Assembly (NCBI RefSeq): GCF_029626145.1
Contig: NZ_JARUBJ010000002.1
Location: 6,892,501-6,956,500 of the forward strand
From: Micromonospora sp. WMMD961
Lineage (GTDB): Bacteria; Actinomycetota; Actinomycetes; Mycobacteriales; Micromonosporaceae
DNA: 64,000 nucleotides
Direction: 5' to 3'
The position numbers and the translations under genes are program-made. Of the stretch, positions 9,178 to 17,824 are shown one piece after another (position 1 is the first letter of the stretch; the number at the start of each line of letters is the position of its first letter). The notes under the pieces were generated by a model that saw only the letters and a program-made list of their open reading frames with translations, made no database searches and was not told where the DNA came from.

Positions 9178-10206
9178 TTAGCGGATCGCGGTTCTGGTGA
9201 AGACGGCCAGCTCGGCTACCGCCGTGGCGGCGATGGCCAGCACCAGCGGCCACGGGGAGCCGACCACTGCGTACACCAGCAGCAGCAGCGGCGCGGCAGC
9301 CACGGCGTAGACCGCCAGGGCCATCGCCCGGTCCGAGTGCAACATGGCGGGCAGGACGGTCCGGGTAAGCCCGGGGAGCCGGGCCGCGAGCTGCCAGACC
9401 ACGATCCCACCGGTGAGCGCGGCGAGCACCGCCAGGACCCGGGAGAACCCGTCGTTCGCCGCAGCCGCGACCGCGACCAGCACCGCCGCCACCAGCGACC
9501 AACCCGCGCCGTAGAGCACCAGGCGGTGCAGGCCGTACGCGAGGGTCCGCGGCGAGTCGATCCGGCTCGGACTGGTCGTCACCGCCTCGGCCACATGTTC
9601 CAGCGCCTCCGACCAGCGGCGCTGCTCCAGTCGCATGACACCGACGTCGTGACCGGCCTCGGCGATGCGCGGATCGAGCCGCAACGCCTCCCGGTACGCC
9701 CGCTCGGCCAGGTCGAAGAGGTCCAGCCGGGCGGCGACCAGACTGAGCACCAAATGCGCCTGCGGCTCCTCCGGGGCCAGTTCGACCCCGCGCCAGGCCG
9801 CGTTGAGCGCCGGCTGCCCGTTGCGGGAGTCGGCCAGGATCGCCGCGGCGCTGCGCTGGGCGTACGCGTCGGCCGGGCCGAGGGCGAGGATCCGATCGGC
9901 GGTGGCCGCCGACTCCGAGTAGCGCTCCAGGTCGGCCAACGCCATGGCCCGGACGACCAGCGGCGGCAGGGCCTCCGGCGCGGCCACCACGGCCGAGTCC
10001 GCCGCCTTGAGCGCCTCGGTCGGGCGGTGGGCGGCCAGGTGCACCCGGGCCAGCAGGGTGAGGGCGTCGACATCGTCCGGCTGTAGCGCCAGCCCGTAGG
10101 TCAACTCGCCGGCCGCCTCGTCGTGACGGCCGAGTTCGGCGAGCAGTTGGGCGCGCTGGACGTAGCCGTCGGCGGCGGACCGGTCGGGGGCGGGGTCGGT
10201 GGACAT
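9178..10206 (-). CDS. TPR-repeat membrane protein
   Basis: A 342-residue protein. The first two thirds are tetratricopeptide-like helices (YVQRAQLLAELGRHDEAAGE, LLARVHLAAHRPTEALKAA, DLAERAYREALRLDPRIAEA), followed by four hydrophobic segments between about residues 225 and 342. TPR domains mediate protein-protein contacts; here they would be cytoplasmic and tethered by the C-terminal membrane region. The ATG at 10206 was chosen because the frame upstream overlaps ispF and loses all TPR character. It lies 10 bp downstream of ispF and is probably the last gene of the carD operon. Function unknown. Confidence 0.75.
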   Translation of the reverse strand: MSTDPAPDRSAADGYVQRAQLLAELGRHDEAAGELTYGLALQPDDVDALTLLARVHLAAHRPTEALKAADSAVVAAPEALPPLVVRAMALADLERYSESAATADRILALGPADAYAQRSAAAILADSRNGQPALNAAWRGVELAPEEPQAHLVLSLVAARLDLFDLAERAYREALRLDPRIAEAGHDVGVMRLEQRRWSEALEHVAEAVTTSPSRIDSPRTLAYGLHRLVLYGAGWSLVAAVLVAVAAAANDGFSRVLAVLAALTGGIVVWQLAARLPGLTRTVLPAMLHSDRAMALAVYAVAAAPLLLLVYAVVGSPWPLVLAIAATAVAELAVFTRTAIR

Positions 10207-10216
10207 CGCGGCGAGC

Positions 10217-10699
10217 CTAGGCGGCCGGAGCGTCGTACACCAGAGCCACCGCGATGCCGGCCAGCCCCTCTTCGCGCCCGGGAAAGCCGAGCCCGTCGGT
10301 GGTCGCGGCGGACAGCGTGACCGGTGCGCCGACCGCGGAGGAGAGCACCTGCTGCGCCTCCGCACGGCGTCGGCCGATCTTGGGGCGGTTGCCGACGACC
10401 TGCACGGACACGTTGCCGATCTCCAGGCCGACGGCCCGCACCCGACGGGCCGTCTCGGCCAGCAGCGCCACGCCGGACGCGCCGGCCCACTCCGGCTCAC
10501 CCACCCCGAAGACGGCACCGAGATCACCGAGGCCGGCGGCGGAGAGCAGCGCGTTGCAGGCCGCGTGTGCGACGACGTCGGCGTCCGAGTGGCCGGCGAG
10601 GCCGTCCTGGTCGGGCCAGAACAGCCCGGCCACCCAACAGGGGCGGCCGGGCTCGAACGCGTGCACGTCGGTGCCGATGGCCACCCTGGGAACGATCAT
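10217..10699 (-). CDS. ispF: 2-C-methyl-D-erythritol 2,4-cyclodiphosphate synthase
   Basis: A 160-residue enzyme of the MEP isoprenoid pathway that cyclises CDP-ME 2-phosphate to ME-cPP with release of CMP. The N-terminal [11 protein letters not shown] carries the Asp and His zinc ligands; [17 protein letters not shown] gives the third His; the C-terminal [19 protein letters not shown] is the usual TTE(D)-L-GF-GR-EG nucleotide loop. The ATG at 10699 begins [13 protein letters not shown], matching family length. It follows ispD with a 16-bp gap, and carD lies upstream, the usual actinobacterial order. Confidence 0.95.
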   Translation of the reverse strand: MIVPRVAIGTDVHAFEPGRPCWVAGLFWPDQDGLAGHSDADVVAHAACNALLSAAGLGDLGAVFGVGEPEWAGASGVALLAETARRVRAVGLEIGNVSVQVVGNRPKIGRRRAEAQQVLSSAVGAPVTLSAATTDGLGFPGREEGLAGIAVALVYDAPAA

Positions 10700-10715
10700 G
10701 ATCAGAGCGTACGCG

Positions 10716-11411
10716 TCAACCACCGGTGGCGAGCAGATGCTCCGCCAGAGCCAGGTCGAACGGTCGGGTGATCTTCACCGCGTACTCCGAGCCCGGCACG
10801 CAGCTCACCGCGACGCCCTGCTTCTCGACCAGCCCGGCGTCGTCGGTGAGGGAGTCACCGGCTGCGGCGTGCGCGGCGCTGAGCACGGCACGACGGAAAC
10901 CCTGCGGGGTCTGCACGGCGCGCAGGGCGGAACGGTCGACGGTGCCGAGCACCACCTCGCCGGCACCGACCTCCTTGATCGTGTCCACGACCGGCAGGAC
11001 CGGGATCACCGCGTCCCGCCCGTCACGGACCGCCGCCGCCACCGATTCGACCAGCTCGGACGGGGTGAGCGCACGAGCGGCGTCGTGCACCAGGATGATC
11101 GACGGCCCGGCGGGCACCGCGGCCAGCGCGGCGGCGACCGAAGCCTGCCGTTCCGCGCCGCCCGGAACAACGATCACCGGCGCCACCGGGGCCAGCAACT
11201 CACGAACGGCAGCCACGTCGGCGACCGGCGCGGCCACCACTATCGTGTGCACCGACGGTGCGGCGGCCAGCCGGCGCACGGCGTGCACCAGGAGCGGCTC
11301 GCCGGCGAGCAGGCGCAGCGCCTTGGGCCGGCCGGGGCCCAGACGTACTCCAGCACCCGCTGCAGGCACGAGGACCGCGACGTCACCGCGCGGATTGAGC
11401 TGCGCGGTCAC
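10716..11411 (-). CDS. ispD: 2-C-methyl-D-erythritol 4-phosphate cytidylyltransferase
   Basis: A 231-residue enzyme that couples MEP to CTP to form CDP-methylerythritol. The signature nucleotide-binding loop [17 protein letters not shown] is near residue 16, followed by [30 protein letters not shown] and the C-terminal VDTIKEV and [10 protein letters not shown] segments of the family. The GTG at 11411 is preceded by GAGGA; extending further upstream would run into low-complexity sequence and toward carD. The order carD-ispD-ispF is conserved in actinobacteria. No sign of disruption. Confidence 0.95.
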   Translation of the reverse strand: MTAQLNPRGDVAVLVPAAGAGVRLGPGRPKALRLLAGEPLLVHAVRRLAAAPSVHTIVVAAPVADVAAVRELLAPVAPVIVVPGGAERQASVAAALAAVPAGPSIILVHDAARALTPSELVESVAAAVRDGRDAVIPVLPVVDTIKEVGAGEVVLGTVDRSALRAVQTPQGFRRAVLSAAHAAAGDSLTDDAGLVEKQGVAVSCVPGSEYAVKITRPFDLALAEHLLATGG

Positions 11412-11466
11412 GTCGCGGTCCTCGGTAGTTTCTTCACTACGAAGCGGAACGATGATGCTGTGCGGA

Positions 11467-11952
11467 CTAGGCCTCGGTGAGGACCTTGTCGAGCAGCGTC
11501 TCCGCCTCGTCCTTGGTGCTCTTCTCAGCCAGCGCGACCTCGCCGACGAGAATGTCGCGGGCCTTGGCGAGCATCCGCTTCTCGCCCGCGGACAGGCCCC
11601 GCTCCCGCTCCCGGCGCCACAGGTCACGCACGACCTCGGCGACCTTCAGCGGGTTGCCGGAGGCCAGCTTTTCCAGGTTTGCCTTGTAACGCCGCGACCA
11701 GTTGGTCGGCTCCTCGGTGTGCGGAGCCCGCAGAACGTCGAAGACCTTACCGAGGCCTTCTTCGCCGACCACCTCTCGAACGCCCACGATCTCGGCGTTC
11801 TCGGCCGGCACCCGGACCGTCAGGTCACCCTGCGCGACCCTCAGGACGAGGTATTGCTTAGGCTCGCCCTTGATGACCCGAGTCTCGATTGCCTCGATGA
11901 GTGCGGCCCCGTGGTGGGGGTAGACAACGGTCTCGCCGACACTGAAAACCAT
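11467..11952 (-). CDS. carD: CarD-family RNA polymerase-binding regulator
   Basis: A 161-residue protein. The N-terminal RNA-polymerase interaction domain begins [20 protein letters not shown] and the C-terminal helical DNA-binding part includes [20 protein letters not shown] and [20 protein letters not shown]. CarD binds the beta subunit of RNA polymerase and stabilises open complexes, notably at rRNA promoters; it is essential in mycobacteria. The length and start match the family, and a GAAAGGGG sequence lies upstream of the ATG. It leads the carD-ispD-ispF operon, so its promoter also drives isoprenoid genes. Confidence 0.96.
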   Translation of the reverse strand: MVFSVGETVVYPHHGAALIEAIETRVIKGEPKQYLVLRVAQGDLTVRVPAENAEIVGVREVVGEEGLGKVFDVLRAPHTEEPTNWSRRYKANLEKLASGNPLKVAEVVRDLWRRERERGLSAGEKRMLAKARDILVGEVALAEKSTKDEAETLLDKVLTEA

Positions 11953-12280
11953 AGGTTCGAAACCCCTTTCGCTGTGTCTAGGGTAACACGGTCAGGCACC
12001 GATGTCTCACCGATGTCCTGACCGTTGGCGCAGCTCAGGGGCCCTGTGAGAGGTCTTGCTTCAGCTTGACAGGCGGTCAAACCAATGGTTCGAACACGCT
12101 CCGTAACGTGCGGATGACTGCCCGGCACGGGTGAACAGAACGTCGAGATCAAGGGCTATGCGCTCCTCCTATGGTAGCCCGGCCGACCGGACCGCGCCCA
12201 GGTGTAGCGGGAGGAGCCCCTGGTGCGCGACCCTGGAGACCGAGCCGCACTCCGCTCTCGAGACCCTTCCAGGAGGTCCG
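11953..12280. promoter_or_regulatory. Divergent intergenic region upstream of carD
   Basis: This 328-bp gap separates carD (minus) from a plus-strand membrane protein gene. At 11989-12024 it holds an 8-bp inverted repeat (CGGTCAGG and complement) enclosing a direct repeat of ACCGATGTC. The inverted repeat lies about 37 bp upstream of the carD start and could be an operator or part of a 5' leader hairpin. The remainder shows no convincing ORF or RNA gene; an AGGAGG ribosome site at 12271 serves the plus-strand gene. Confidence 0.45.
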
Positions 12281-12970
12281 ATGGGCAAGCCGGATGCTGA
12301 GGGCCACGGGCCGGCCGACGGGCTGCCCGGCCTGCCACCCGAGTGGGGCCGCGTCGTGGTCCCCGACGACGCCTCCGCACTCGCCGCCGAGGCCGCCCAG
12401 ATCCGCCACGAGCTGCGCAGGGCCACCGGCCTGCCCGGCAGCCACCGGGCCCTGGGTCTGCCGCTTCTGGTCCTGCTGGTGGCGGTCCTCACCACGCTTG
12501 CCGGCCTGCTCGTGGTCACCTGGCCGCGAGCCAGCCGCACCGAGCGCCCGACCCCGGCGCCCTACTCCCCGCCCGCGACCCTCACCGGGCGGGCACTGCC
12601 CGCACTCGACCTGGTCGACGCGGGTCAGGCACCAGTACCGCTGCGCGGCCTGCTCCCCGCCATGATCATCCTGCTGGACGGCTGCCCCTGCCCCGACCGG
12701 GTGGGCGACGCCCTGGCCGCCGCGCCCGTCGGGGTCTCCGTGGTCACCGTCACCGGCGGCCGGACGGTACCCGCTACCCCGACCAACCAGCGGCAGGTCC
12801 GCGCGCTGGCCGATCCAGCCGGAGGGTTGCGCTCGTTCCTGGGTCAACCGGCCCGTCCCGGCGTCGCGACAGCCCTGCTGGTCGACCGCACCGGCACCGT
12901 CACCCGGGTGCTGCCCGACCTGGGGCCGGTCGACGCGTACCGAGGTGACCTGAGCGCCCTCGGTGCCTGA
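12281..12970 (+). CDS. Membrane-anchored protein with a thioredoxin-like region
   Basis: A 229-residue protein starting after an AGGAGG site. Residues 1-60 are cytoplasmic and include a short helical stretch (LAAEAAQIRHELRRATG); one membrane span covers about 60-83; the extracytoplasmic part resembles the thioredoxin/peroxiredoxin layout (LTGRALPALDLVDAG, then LPAMIILLDGCPCPDRVGDA, then a beta-rich GVATALLVDRTGTVTRVLP). The Cys-Pro-Cys motif is at the position of a redox CxxC but is one residue shorter. It may be a degenerate redox protein; function is not established. Confidence 0.65.
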   Translation: MGKPDAEGHGPADGLPGLPPEWGRVVVPDDASALAAEAAQIRHELRRATGLPGSHRALGLPLLVLLVAVLTTLAGLLVVTWPRASRTERPTPAPYSPPATLTGRALPALDLVDAGQAPVPLRGLLPAMIILLDGCPCPDRVGDALAAAPVGVSVVTVTGGRTVPATPTNQRQVRALADPAGGLRSFLGQPARPGVATALLVDRTGTVTRVLPDLGPVDAYRGDLSALGA

Positions 12971-12991
12971 GCGCCGCTCGGCGGCGGGGGT

Positions 12992-13639
12992 CTACCGGGG
13001 TAGCTCGACGAGCTGGGCCTCGACGTCGATCTCCCGCTCCCCCGTGGCCGACAGCGACACCCGGAACGGCCGGCCGCGTGACAGCACCCTGGCGCTGACG
13101 ACCGTGCCGTCGCAGTCGATCTCGGAGGGCCCGGCCAGACCGGCACCGACGATCGTCACCGTCAGGCCGCCCGGCCTGGTGCACTGGTACTGCAGCAGGA
13201 GACCGGCGCTGCTCCCCGCCGACTGCCGGACGACGCTCTCCCCCGGGCCGAGTGCCACCCGCTCCCGCCAGACCGTCTCCCGGAACGGGAGCAGGCCGCC
13301 CTGGAAGACGAGGGTAGCGGGATCGCCCACGATGTCGGCGATCATGCCCGTCTCCGGGTCGATCTCCGCCCACAAGCCACCCGGCACGCTGACGACCTCG
13401 CCCGCCTCGTCCACCCGCACCGTCAACCGCTCACCGGGCACTACCCGGGTGGCAAGGGCGCGGTCCAGCGCGGTGCCCAGGCTCGGTCCGACCGTCGGCG
13501 CGACCGTCGAAGGACCAGCCGACCCGGCCGTCGAGGCGGGCGCGGTGGCACGCCACCACCCGCCACCGGCAGCCAACACGGCCACCGCTGCGCCCACCAG
13601 CACCGCCGAGCGCAGCCGGTCGTCCGTCGTCGCCCGCAT
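12992..13639 (-). CDS. Secreted or membrane-anchored hypothetical protein
   Basis: A 215-residue protein. The ATG at 13639 gives a short basic N-terminus (MRATTDDRLRS) and one hydrophobic span (AVLVGAAVAVLAAGGGW), followed by a Thr/Ser/Pro linker and a beta-rich domain of about 150 residues (LTVRVDEAGEVVSVPGGLWA, LLLQYQCTRPGGLTVTIV, GPSEIDCDGTVVSARVL). Two Cys residues may pair. I do not recognise a family. It lies just downstream of the type III polyketide synthase, in the same direction with a 31-bp gap, but its structure does not suggest an enzyme. Confidence 0.6.
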   Translation of the reverse strand: MRATTDDRLRSAVLVGAAVAVLAAGGGWWRATAPASTAGSAGPSTVAPTVGPSLGTALDRALATRVVPGERLTVRVDEAGEVVSVPGGLWAEIDPETGMIADIVGDPATLVFQGGLLPFRETVWRERVALGPGESVVRQSAGSSAGLLLQYQCTRPGGLTVTIVGAGLAGPSEIDCDGTVVSARVLSRGRPFRVSLSATGEREIDVEAQLVELPR

Positions 13640-13670
13640 CCGCCGAGCGTACCGGCCGGGCCGCAGACGA

Positions 13671-14720
13671 TCAGTCCTGTCGATCCAGCAGGGCGGCGTA
13701 CAGGGTGAGGCCGGGGCCGAACGCCAGCATGACGATGCGTCGAGCGGCCGGCGTCGCACGACCCAGCCGATCCAGGATCAGCAACACCGTCGGCGACGAG
13801 CAGTTGCCGTGCTCGTCCAGCGTCGCCCGGGACGCCGCCAGCCCGTCCGGGGGCAACGCCAACTCCCGCTCGACCACGTTGAGGATCCGTGGCCCACCCG
13901 GGTGCACCGCCCAACCGTCCACGTCGGAGCTTGTGACACCGTGCCGTGCCAGCAGGTCGTCGACCAGCTTGCGGACGTGCCTGGACAGCACCTGCGGCAC
14001 CTTCGGCGACAACCCCATCCGGAACCCCGCGTCGGTGACATCCCAGGTCATGTGGTCGGCCGTCGAGGTGTCGGTGACGGACGTGACCTCGCGCAACGCG
14101 TACCCCCGGCCGCCCGGGACGACCACGGCGGCGACCGCCGCGTCCGAGAAGAGCGCGTGCGAGACGATCTGCTGGGTGTCCACTCTGGCGCTGGACGGTT
14201 GGATGTGCAGGCTGGTCAGCTCCGCGCAGAGCAGCAGCGCCGGCCGCCCCCGGGCGGTGACGAAGTCGCTCGCCGCGCCGAGCCCCGGCAACGCCGCGTA
14301 ACACCCCATGTGGCCCACGAACATCCGCTGGGTGTCCGCGGCCATGCCGAGGTCCCGGGCGAGCAGGATGTCCAGCCCGGGCGTGGCGTACCCCGTGCAG
14401 GAACAGACGATGAACAAGCCGATGTCACCGGCGCCCAGCCCGGCCGCTGTCAACGCGCGGCCCACCGCCTCCTTGCCGAGCGGCAGAGCCTCGACCTGGT
14501 AGCGACGCATCCGGCGCTCGGTCGGCCAGTCCGACACGTCCTCCAGCAGCGGGTTGACCGCGGCCTGCCGCCGGGTCACCCCGGAATTGGCGAAGATGCG
14601 CTGGGCCAACGACCGGGTGGTGCCGGAGAAGTGCCGGGAGAAGAAGCCCTCCCACAACTCGTCTTGCAGAGCGGACGGCGGCTGCGCAGTCCCGAGCCCC
14701 GCGATCACTGGTACGGACAC
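13671..14720 (-). CDS. Type III polyketide synthase (chalcone-synthase-like)
   Basis: A 349-residue homodimer-type ketosynthase. The catalytic triad is visible: Cys140 in MFVGHMGCYAALPGLG, His in GWAVHPGGPRILNVVE and Asn in DEHGNCSSPTVLLIL. The C-terminal GFGPG-type loop appears as AFGPGLTLYAALL. Such enzymes extend an acyl-CoA starter with malonyl-CoA to give alkylpyrones, resorcinols or resorcylic acids. I prefer the GTG at 14720, which has GAGAGG eight bases upstream; the GTG at 14729 is too close to it. Neighbours (acyl-CoA dehydrogenase, methyltransferase, UbiA) suggest a small phenolic-lipid or meroterpenoid pathway. Product unknown. Confidence 0.9.
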   Translation of the reverse strand: MSVPVIAGLGTAQPPSALQDELWEGFFSRHFSGTTRSLAQRIFANSGVTRRQAAVNPLLEDVSDWPTERRMRRYQVEALPLGKEAVGRALTAAGLGAGDIGLFIVCSCTGYATPGLDILLARDLGMAADTQRMFVGHMGCYAALPGLGAASDFVTARGRPALLLCAELTSLHIQPSSARVDTQQIVSHALFSDAAVAAVVVPGGRGYALREVTSVTDTSTADHMTWDVTDAGFRMGLSPKVPQVLSRHVRKLVDDLLARHGVTSSDVDGWAVHPGGPRILNVVERELALPPDGLAASRATLDEHGNCSSPTVLLILDRLGRATPAARRIVMLAFGPGLTLYAALLDRQD

Positions 14721-14817
14721 GATCCCCACCTCTCGTCAGATGCTGTCCTCCCCCTGGTCGTCCCACCAGCCACCTCGACTGGCCTTTCCTCCTCCGCACG
14801 GGTCGCACCCGGCCGCC

Positions 14818-15984
14818 TCACCAACGTGGTGCCGATCCGTCGCGGTCCGGGTCGCCGCCCAACGCGGCGATGCCCAGCCAGTCGGCGCAGACGTCCGACG
14901 TGGCCGGGTGCAGCGAGCCGCAACGGGCATCCCGGTAGAGCCGCTCCAACGGATGGCCCCGGCGGGTGGCCGAGGTGCCCGCCGCCTCCAACACCGACGC
15001 CGCCACCTCGGCGGCGGTGGTCCCGGCGAGCAGCTTCGCCCGCCACACCCAGCGGTTGGTCTCCTCGTCGCCCGGCGCCTCGTCCACCCGGCGGGCCGCC
15101 TCGGCGACCACCAACTGCGCCGCGGCCGTGGCCGCGTCCGCCCGGCCCAGGCGGGCCCGCACCGCCGGCAGACCGGCGAGGTTACGAGCGTTGAGATGCT
15201 CGGCCGCCGCGTCGACGGCCGCCCGGGCCACTCCCACGTAGACGGCCGCGTAACTGGCCACCAACCAGTGCGGCATCAGCTGGGCGACCACCAACGCCAG
15301 CCCCTCCACACCGCCGAGCAGCCGGTCCGCCGGCACCGTGACGTCCAGGTGCAGGTCGTGCGACGAGGTCGCGCGCATGCCCAGCGAGTCCCACGTCGGC
15401 TCCACTGTCAGCCCGGCACCGGCCGGCACCAGGAACTGCGACACCACCGACTGGTCGGCCGCACTGCGCGCCGCCACCAGGTAGCCGTCGGCGTGCCCGG
15501 CCCCGGAGCAGAAGGTCTTGCTGCCCTTGAGGTGCCAGCCTCCGGCGGTCGCCTCGTACGCCGTGGTGAGCTGGGACAGCCGGGCACCCGCGCCCCGCTC
15601 GCTCATCGCGACCGCGTACCAGGAGCCCTCCGCCGCGGCGGTCAGCAGCCGGTCCCGGGCGGCCAGCGCCTCGTCCGGCACACCGAGCGCCTCGGCCAAC
15701 TCCTCGGTCACCGCGCCCAGGGCACCGGTCACCGAGGCGTGCATGTTGAACACCAGGGCGGTCGCACCGTTGCCCCGGGCAAGCTCGGTTGCCACCGCGG
15801 CGTACTCGGCGAAGCTCGCCCCCAGACCGCCCAGCGCCCGGGGCACCATCAGCCCGAACAGGCCAGCCTCCCGCAGGTCACGGAAGTCCTCGGCGGGGAA
15901 GGAACCGTCCCGGTCGTGCTCCGCCGCCCGCGCGGCGAACCGCGGCGCCAACCGGCGGGCTGCCTCAAGCGCCTGAACCGTCAT
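14818..15984 (-). CDS. Acyl-CoA dehydrogenase-family flavoprotein
   Basis: A 388-residue flavoenzyme. The helical N-terminal domain (RLAPRFAARAAEHDRDGSFP), the FAD/substrate segment WYAVAMSERGAGARLSQLTT, the beta-domain GWHLKGSKTFCSGAGHADGY and the C-terminal helical bundle are all present. The start has a GAGGAGGAGAC ribosome site. Family members oxidise acyl-CoAs or, in biosynthetic clusters, hydroxylate or desaturate aromatic or acyl intermediates. The usual catalytic Glu is not obvious by eye, so a hydroxylase-like role is possible. It sits between the polyketide synthase and a methyltransferase gene, probably one operon. Confidence 0.85.
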   Translation of the reverse strand: MTVQALEAARRLAPRFAARAAEHDRDGSFPAEDFRDLREAGLFGLMVPRALGGLGASFAEYAAVATELARGNGATALVFNMHASVTGALGAVTEELAEALGVPDEALAARDRLLTAAAEGSWYAVAMSERGAGARLSQLTTAYEATAGGWHLKGSKTFCSGAGHADGYLVAARSAADQSVVSQFLVPAGAGLTVEPTWDSLGMRATSSHDLHLDVTVPADRLLGGVEGLALVVAQLMPHWLVASYAAVYVGVARAAVDAAAEHLNARNLAGLPAVRARLGRADAATAAAQLVVAEAARRVDEAPGDEETNRWVWRAKLLAGTTAAEVAASVLEAAGTSATRRGHPLERLYRDARCGSLHPATSDVCADWLGIAALGGDPDRDGSAPRW

Positions 15985-16025
15985 ATCGTCTCCTCCTCGG
16001 CGTCCCATACCCCGCCACGGCCCGA

Positions 16026-16799
16026 CTATCCTTTGCGGACCCCCCGGCCCTGGTAGAGAACGGCGGTGGACCGGGTCGGCACGATTCGCGGCACCCGGCC
16101 GGCAGCGGCCACGCCGGACGCACGGGTCGCCCGGGCGCGGCGCAGCAGCCAGGCGAGCAGGCCGCCGACCTGCGGACGGATGCCCCGCAGCCGCAGGTCG
16201 ACACCGTGCCGGGCACACTCCGCCACCAGAGCCTGAGCGTCCACGAACAACCGAGGATCGTGGATGCCACGCGGCACCGTCGGCAGCCGCTCGGCGATCC
16301 GCACCGCGACGAGCCGCGCCAGCGCCGTGTCGTTCAGGGTGTCCAACACCAGCAGGCCGCCCGGACGCAGCAACCGGCACGCCTCGGCCACCACACGCGG
16401 CCAGTCCGGCACGTGCTCCAGCAACTCACCCGCGGAGACCACGTCGGCGCAACCGCTCGGCAGCGGGACCGCTGTGGCGTCGCCCTGGACCACCCGTACC
16501 CCGTGCTCGGCCGCCTGGACCAACGCCGAACGGGTCAGATCGACCCCGATGTGGTGGTAGCCCTTGCCGGACAGGTGCGGCGCGAGCAGACCGGCGCCGC
16601 AGCCCAGATCGACCAGCACCGCGCCCGGGTGGGTGGCCGGTGGCACCAGCGCCGCGCGGGCCTCGGCCAGCCAGTGCAGCATCGCGAACGCGCCATCGGG
16701 CCGCCACCACTCACCGGCCAGGTCGTCGTACTGGCGCGGATCGTTACGCGGCAGCACCCGGGGGCCGGTGGACGCCGCGGCCGCAGCCACGTCTCGCAT
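16026..16799 (-). CDS. SAM-dependent methyltransferase, UbiG-like
   Basis: A 257-residue class I methyltransferase. Motif I is VLVDLGCGAGLLAPHLSGKG, followed by the acidic strand IGVDLTRSALV, motif II-like VVQGDATAVPLPSGCADVV and LLRPGGLLVLDTLN. The N-terminal NDPRQYDDLAGEWWRPDGAF resembles the start of UbiG-type O-methyltransferases, which act on polyprenylated catechols. With a type III polyketide synthase and a UbiA homologue next door, O-methylation of a prenylated or alkylated phenol is a reasonable guess. The start at 16799 leaves 46 bp to the divergent UbiA gene. Confidence 0.88.
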   Translation of the reverse strand: MRDVAAAAASTGPRVLPRNDPRQYDDLAGEWWRPDGAFAMLHWLAEARAALVPPATHPGAVLVDLGCGAGLLAPHLSGKGYHHIGVDLTRSALVQAAEHGVRVVQGDATAVPLPSGCADVVSAGELLEHVPDWPRVVAEACRLLRPGGLLVLDTLNDTALARLVAVRIAERLPTVPRGIHDPRLFVDAQALVAECARHGVDLRLRGIRPQVGGLLAWLLRRARATRASGVAAAGRVPRIVPTRSTAVLYQGRGVRKG

Positions 16800-16845
16800 G
16801 GAACCGAGCGTGGCACGACTGCTCGGTAACGACCAGACTTCCCTT

Positions 16846-17685
16846 ATGTCGTCGAGGGTGTTAGGGCTGGTCAGAGCGAGCCATCCGGAACCGGCCGCAG
16901 CGGTGACCGCGGTCTCCGGCCTGCTGGCGTGGGGGGTGGGCCATCGGCCGGTCGGAATCGTCTCCGTCGTGCTCGCCGTGCTGGCCAGCCAGCTCGCCGT
17001 CGGATGGACCAACGACGCACTGGACGCCGAGCGGGACGCCACTGTGGGGCGTACCGACAAACCGGTGGCCGCCGGCGCGGTCGGCCGGCGCACCACGGCC
17101 TGGGCTGCGGCGGTGGCCGCGGTGGCCTGCCCGTTGTTCGCGTTGACCACGAACCCGACGGCGGCGTTCTGGCTCACCGTCGCCCTGGTCTCCGCGCTGC
17201 TCTACGACTGGCCGCTGAAGGCCACCGTGTTCTCGGTGCTGCCCTACGCCGTCTCCTTCGGCGCGCTGCCCGCCTTCGTGGTGCTGGCGCTGCCCGGTCA
17301 GCCGACCCCGCCGGCCTGGCTGGTGGTCGCGGCGGCGTGCCTGGGCGCCGGCGCGCACTTTGCCAACGTGCTCCCCGACCTGGCCGACGACGCCCGGACC
17401 GGGGTGCGCGGCCTGCCCCACCGGCTGGGCGCCGCCGGCAGCCGGGCCGCGGCGGCCGGCCTGCTCCTCGCGGCGACCGCGGCGCTGGTCCTCGGACCAC
17501 CCGGACCGCCGTCGGCGATCGGTCTGGCAGCGGTCGGGACGGCCGCGGTGGTGCCACCGCTGAGCTGGTACGCCGGTCGCTCGGCGGTCCGGGCCGGCCG
17601 GCGGCCGGTTTCGGCCTTCCGAGCGGTGCTGTTGGTGGCCCTGATCGACGTGGTGCTGCTGGTGGCGAGCGGTCGGGTGGTGTGA
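16846..17685 (+). CDS. UbiA-family prenyltransferase
   Basis: A 279-residue membrane enzyme with about eight hydrophobic spans. The first Asp-rich motif is NDALDAERDATVGRTDKP (NDxxDxxxD) near residue 55; the second is DLADDARTGVRGLPHRLG near residue 180. UbiA enzymes transfer an isoprenyl chain to an aromatic or other acceptor at the membrane. The ATG at 16846 puts the first Asp-rich motif at the normal distance; an in-frame ATG at 16798 would add 16 residues and overlap the divergent methyltransferase start. The divergent layout with the polyketide operon suggests common control. Confidence 0.88.
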   Translation: MSSRVLGLVRASHPEPAAAVTAVSGLLAWGVGHRPVGIVSVVLAVLASQLAVGWTNDALDAERDATVGRTDKPVAAGAVGRRTTAWAAAVAAVACPLFALTTNPTAAFWLTVALVSALLYDWPLKATVFSVLPYAVSFGALPAFVVLALPGQPTPPAWLVVAAACLGAGAHFANVLPDLADDARTGVRGLPHRLGAAGSRAAAAGLLLAATAALVLGPPGPPSAIGLAAVGTAAVVPPLSWYAGRSAVRAGRRPVSAFRAVLLVALIDVVLLVASGRVV

Positions 17686-17824
17686 GCGGCACCCGAGCAG
17701 GTGGCAATGCCGGGTCCGTGTGCGGGCCTCGATCAGCTCCAACTACCCTGGAGCGCGGTCTGCGCGGGTATGGCCACCGTGCCCGGCGTGCGGCCGGGTG
17801 GGGATTGTGACGAGGAGGACCGAC

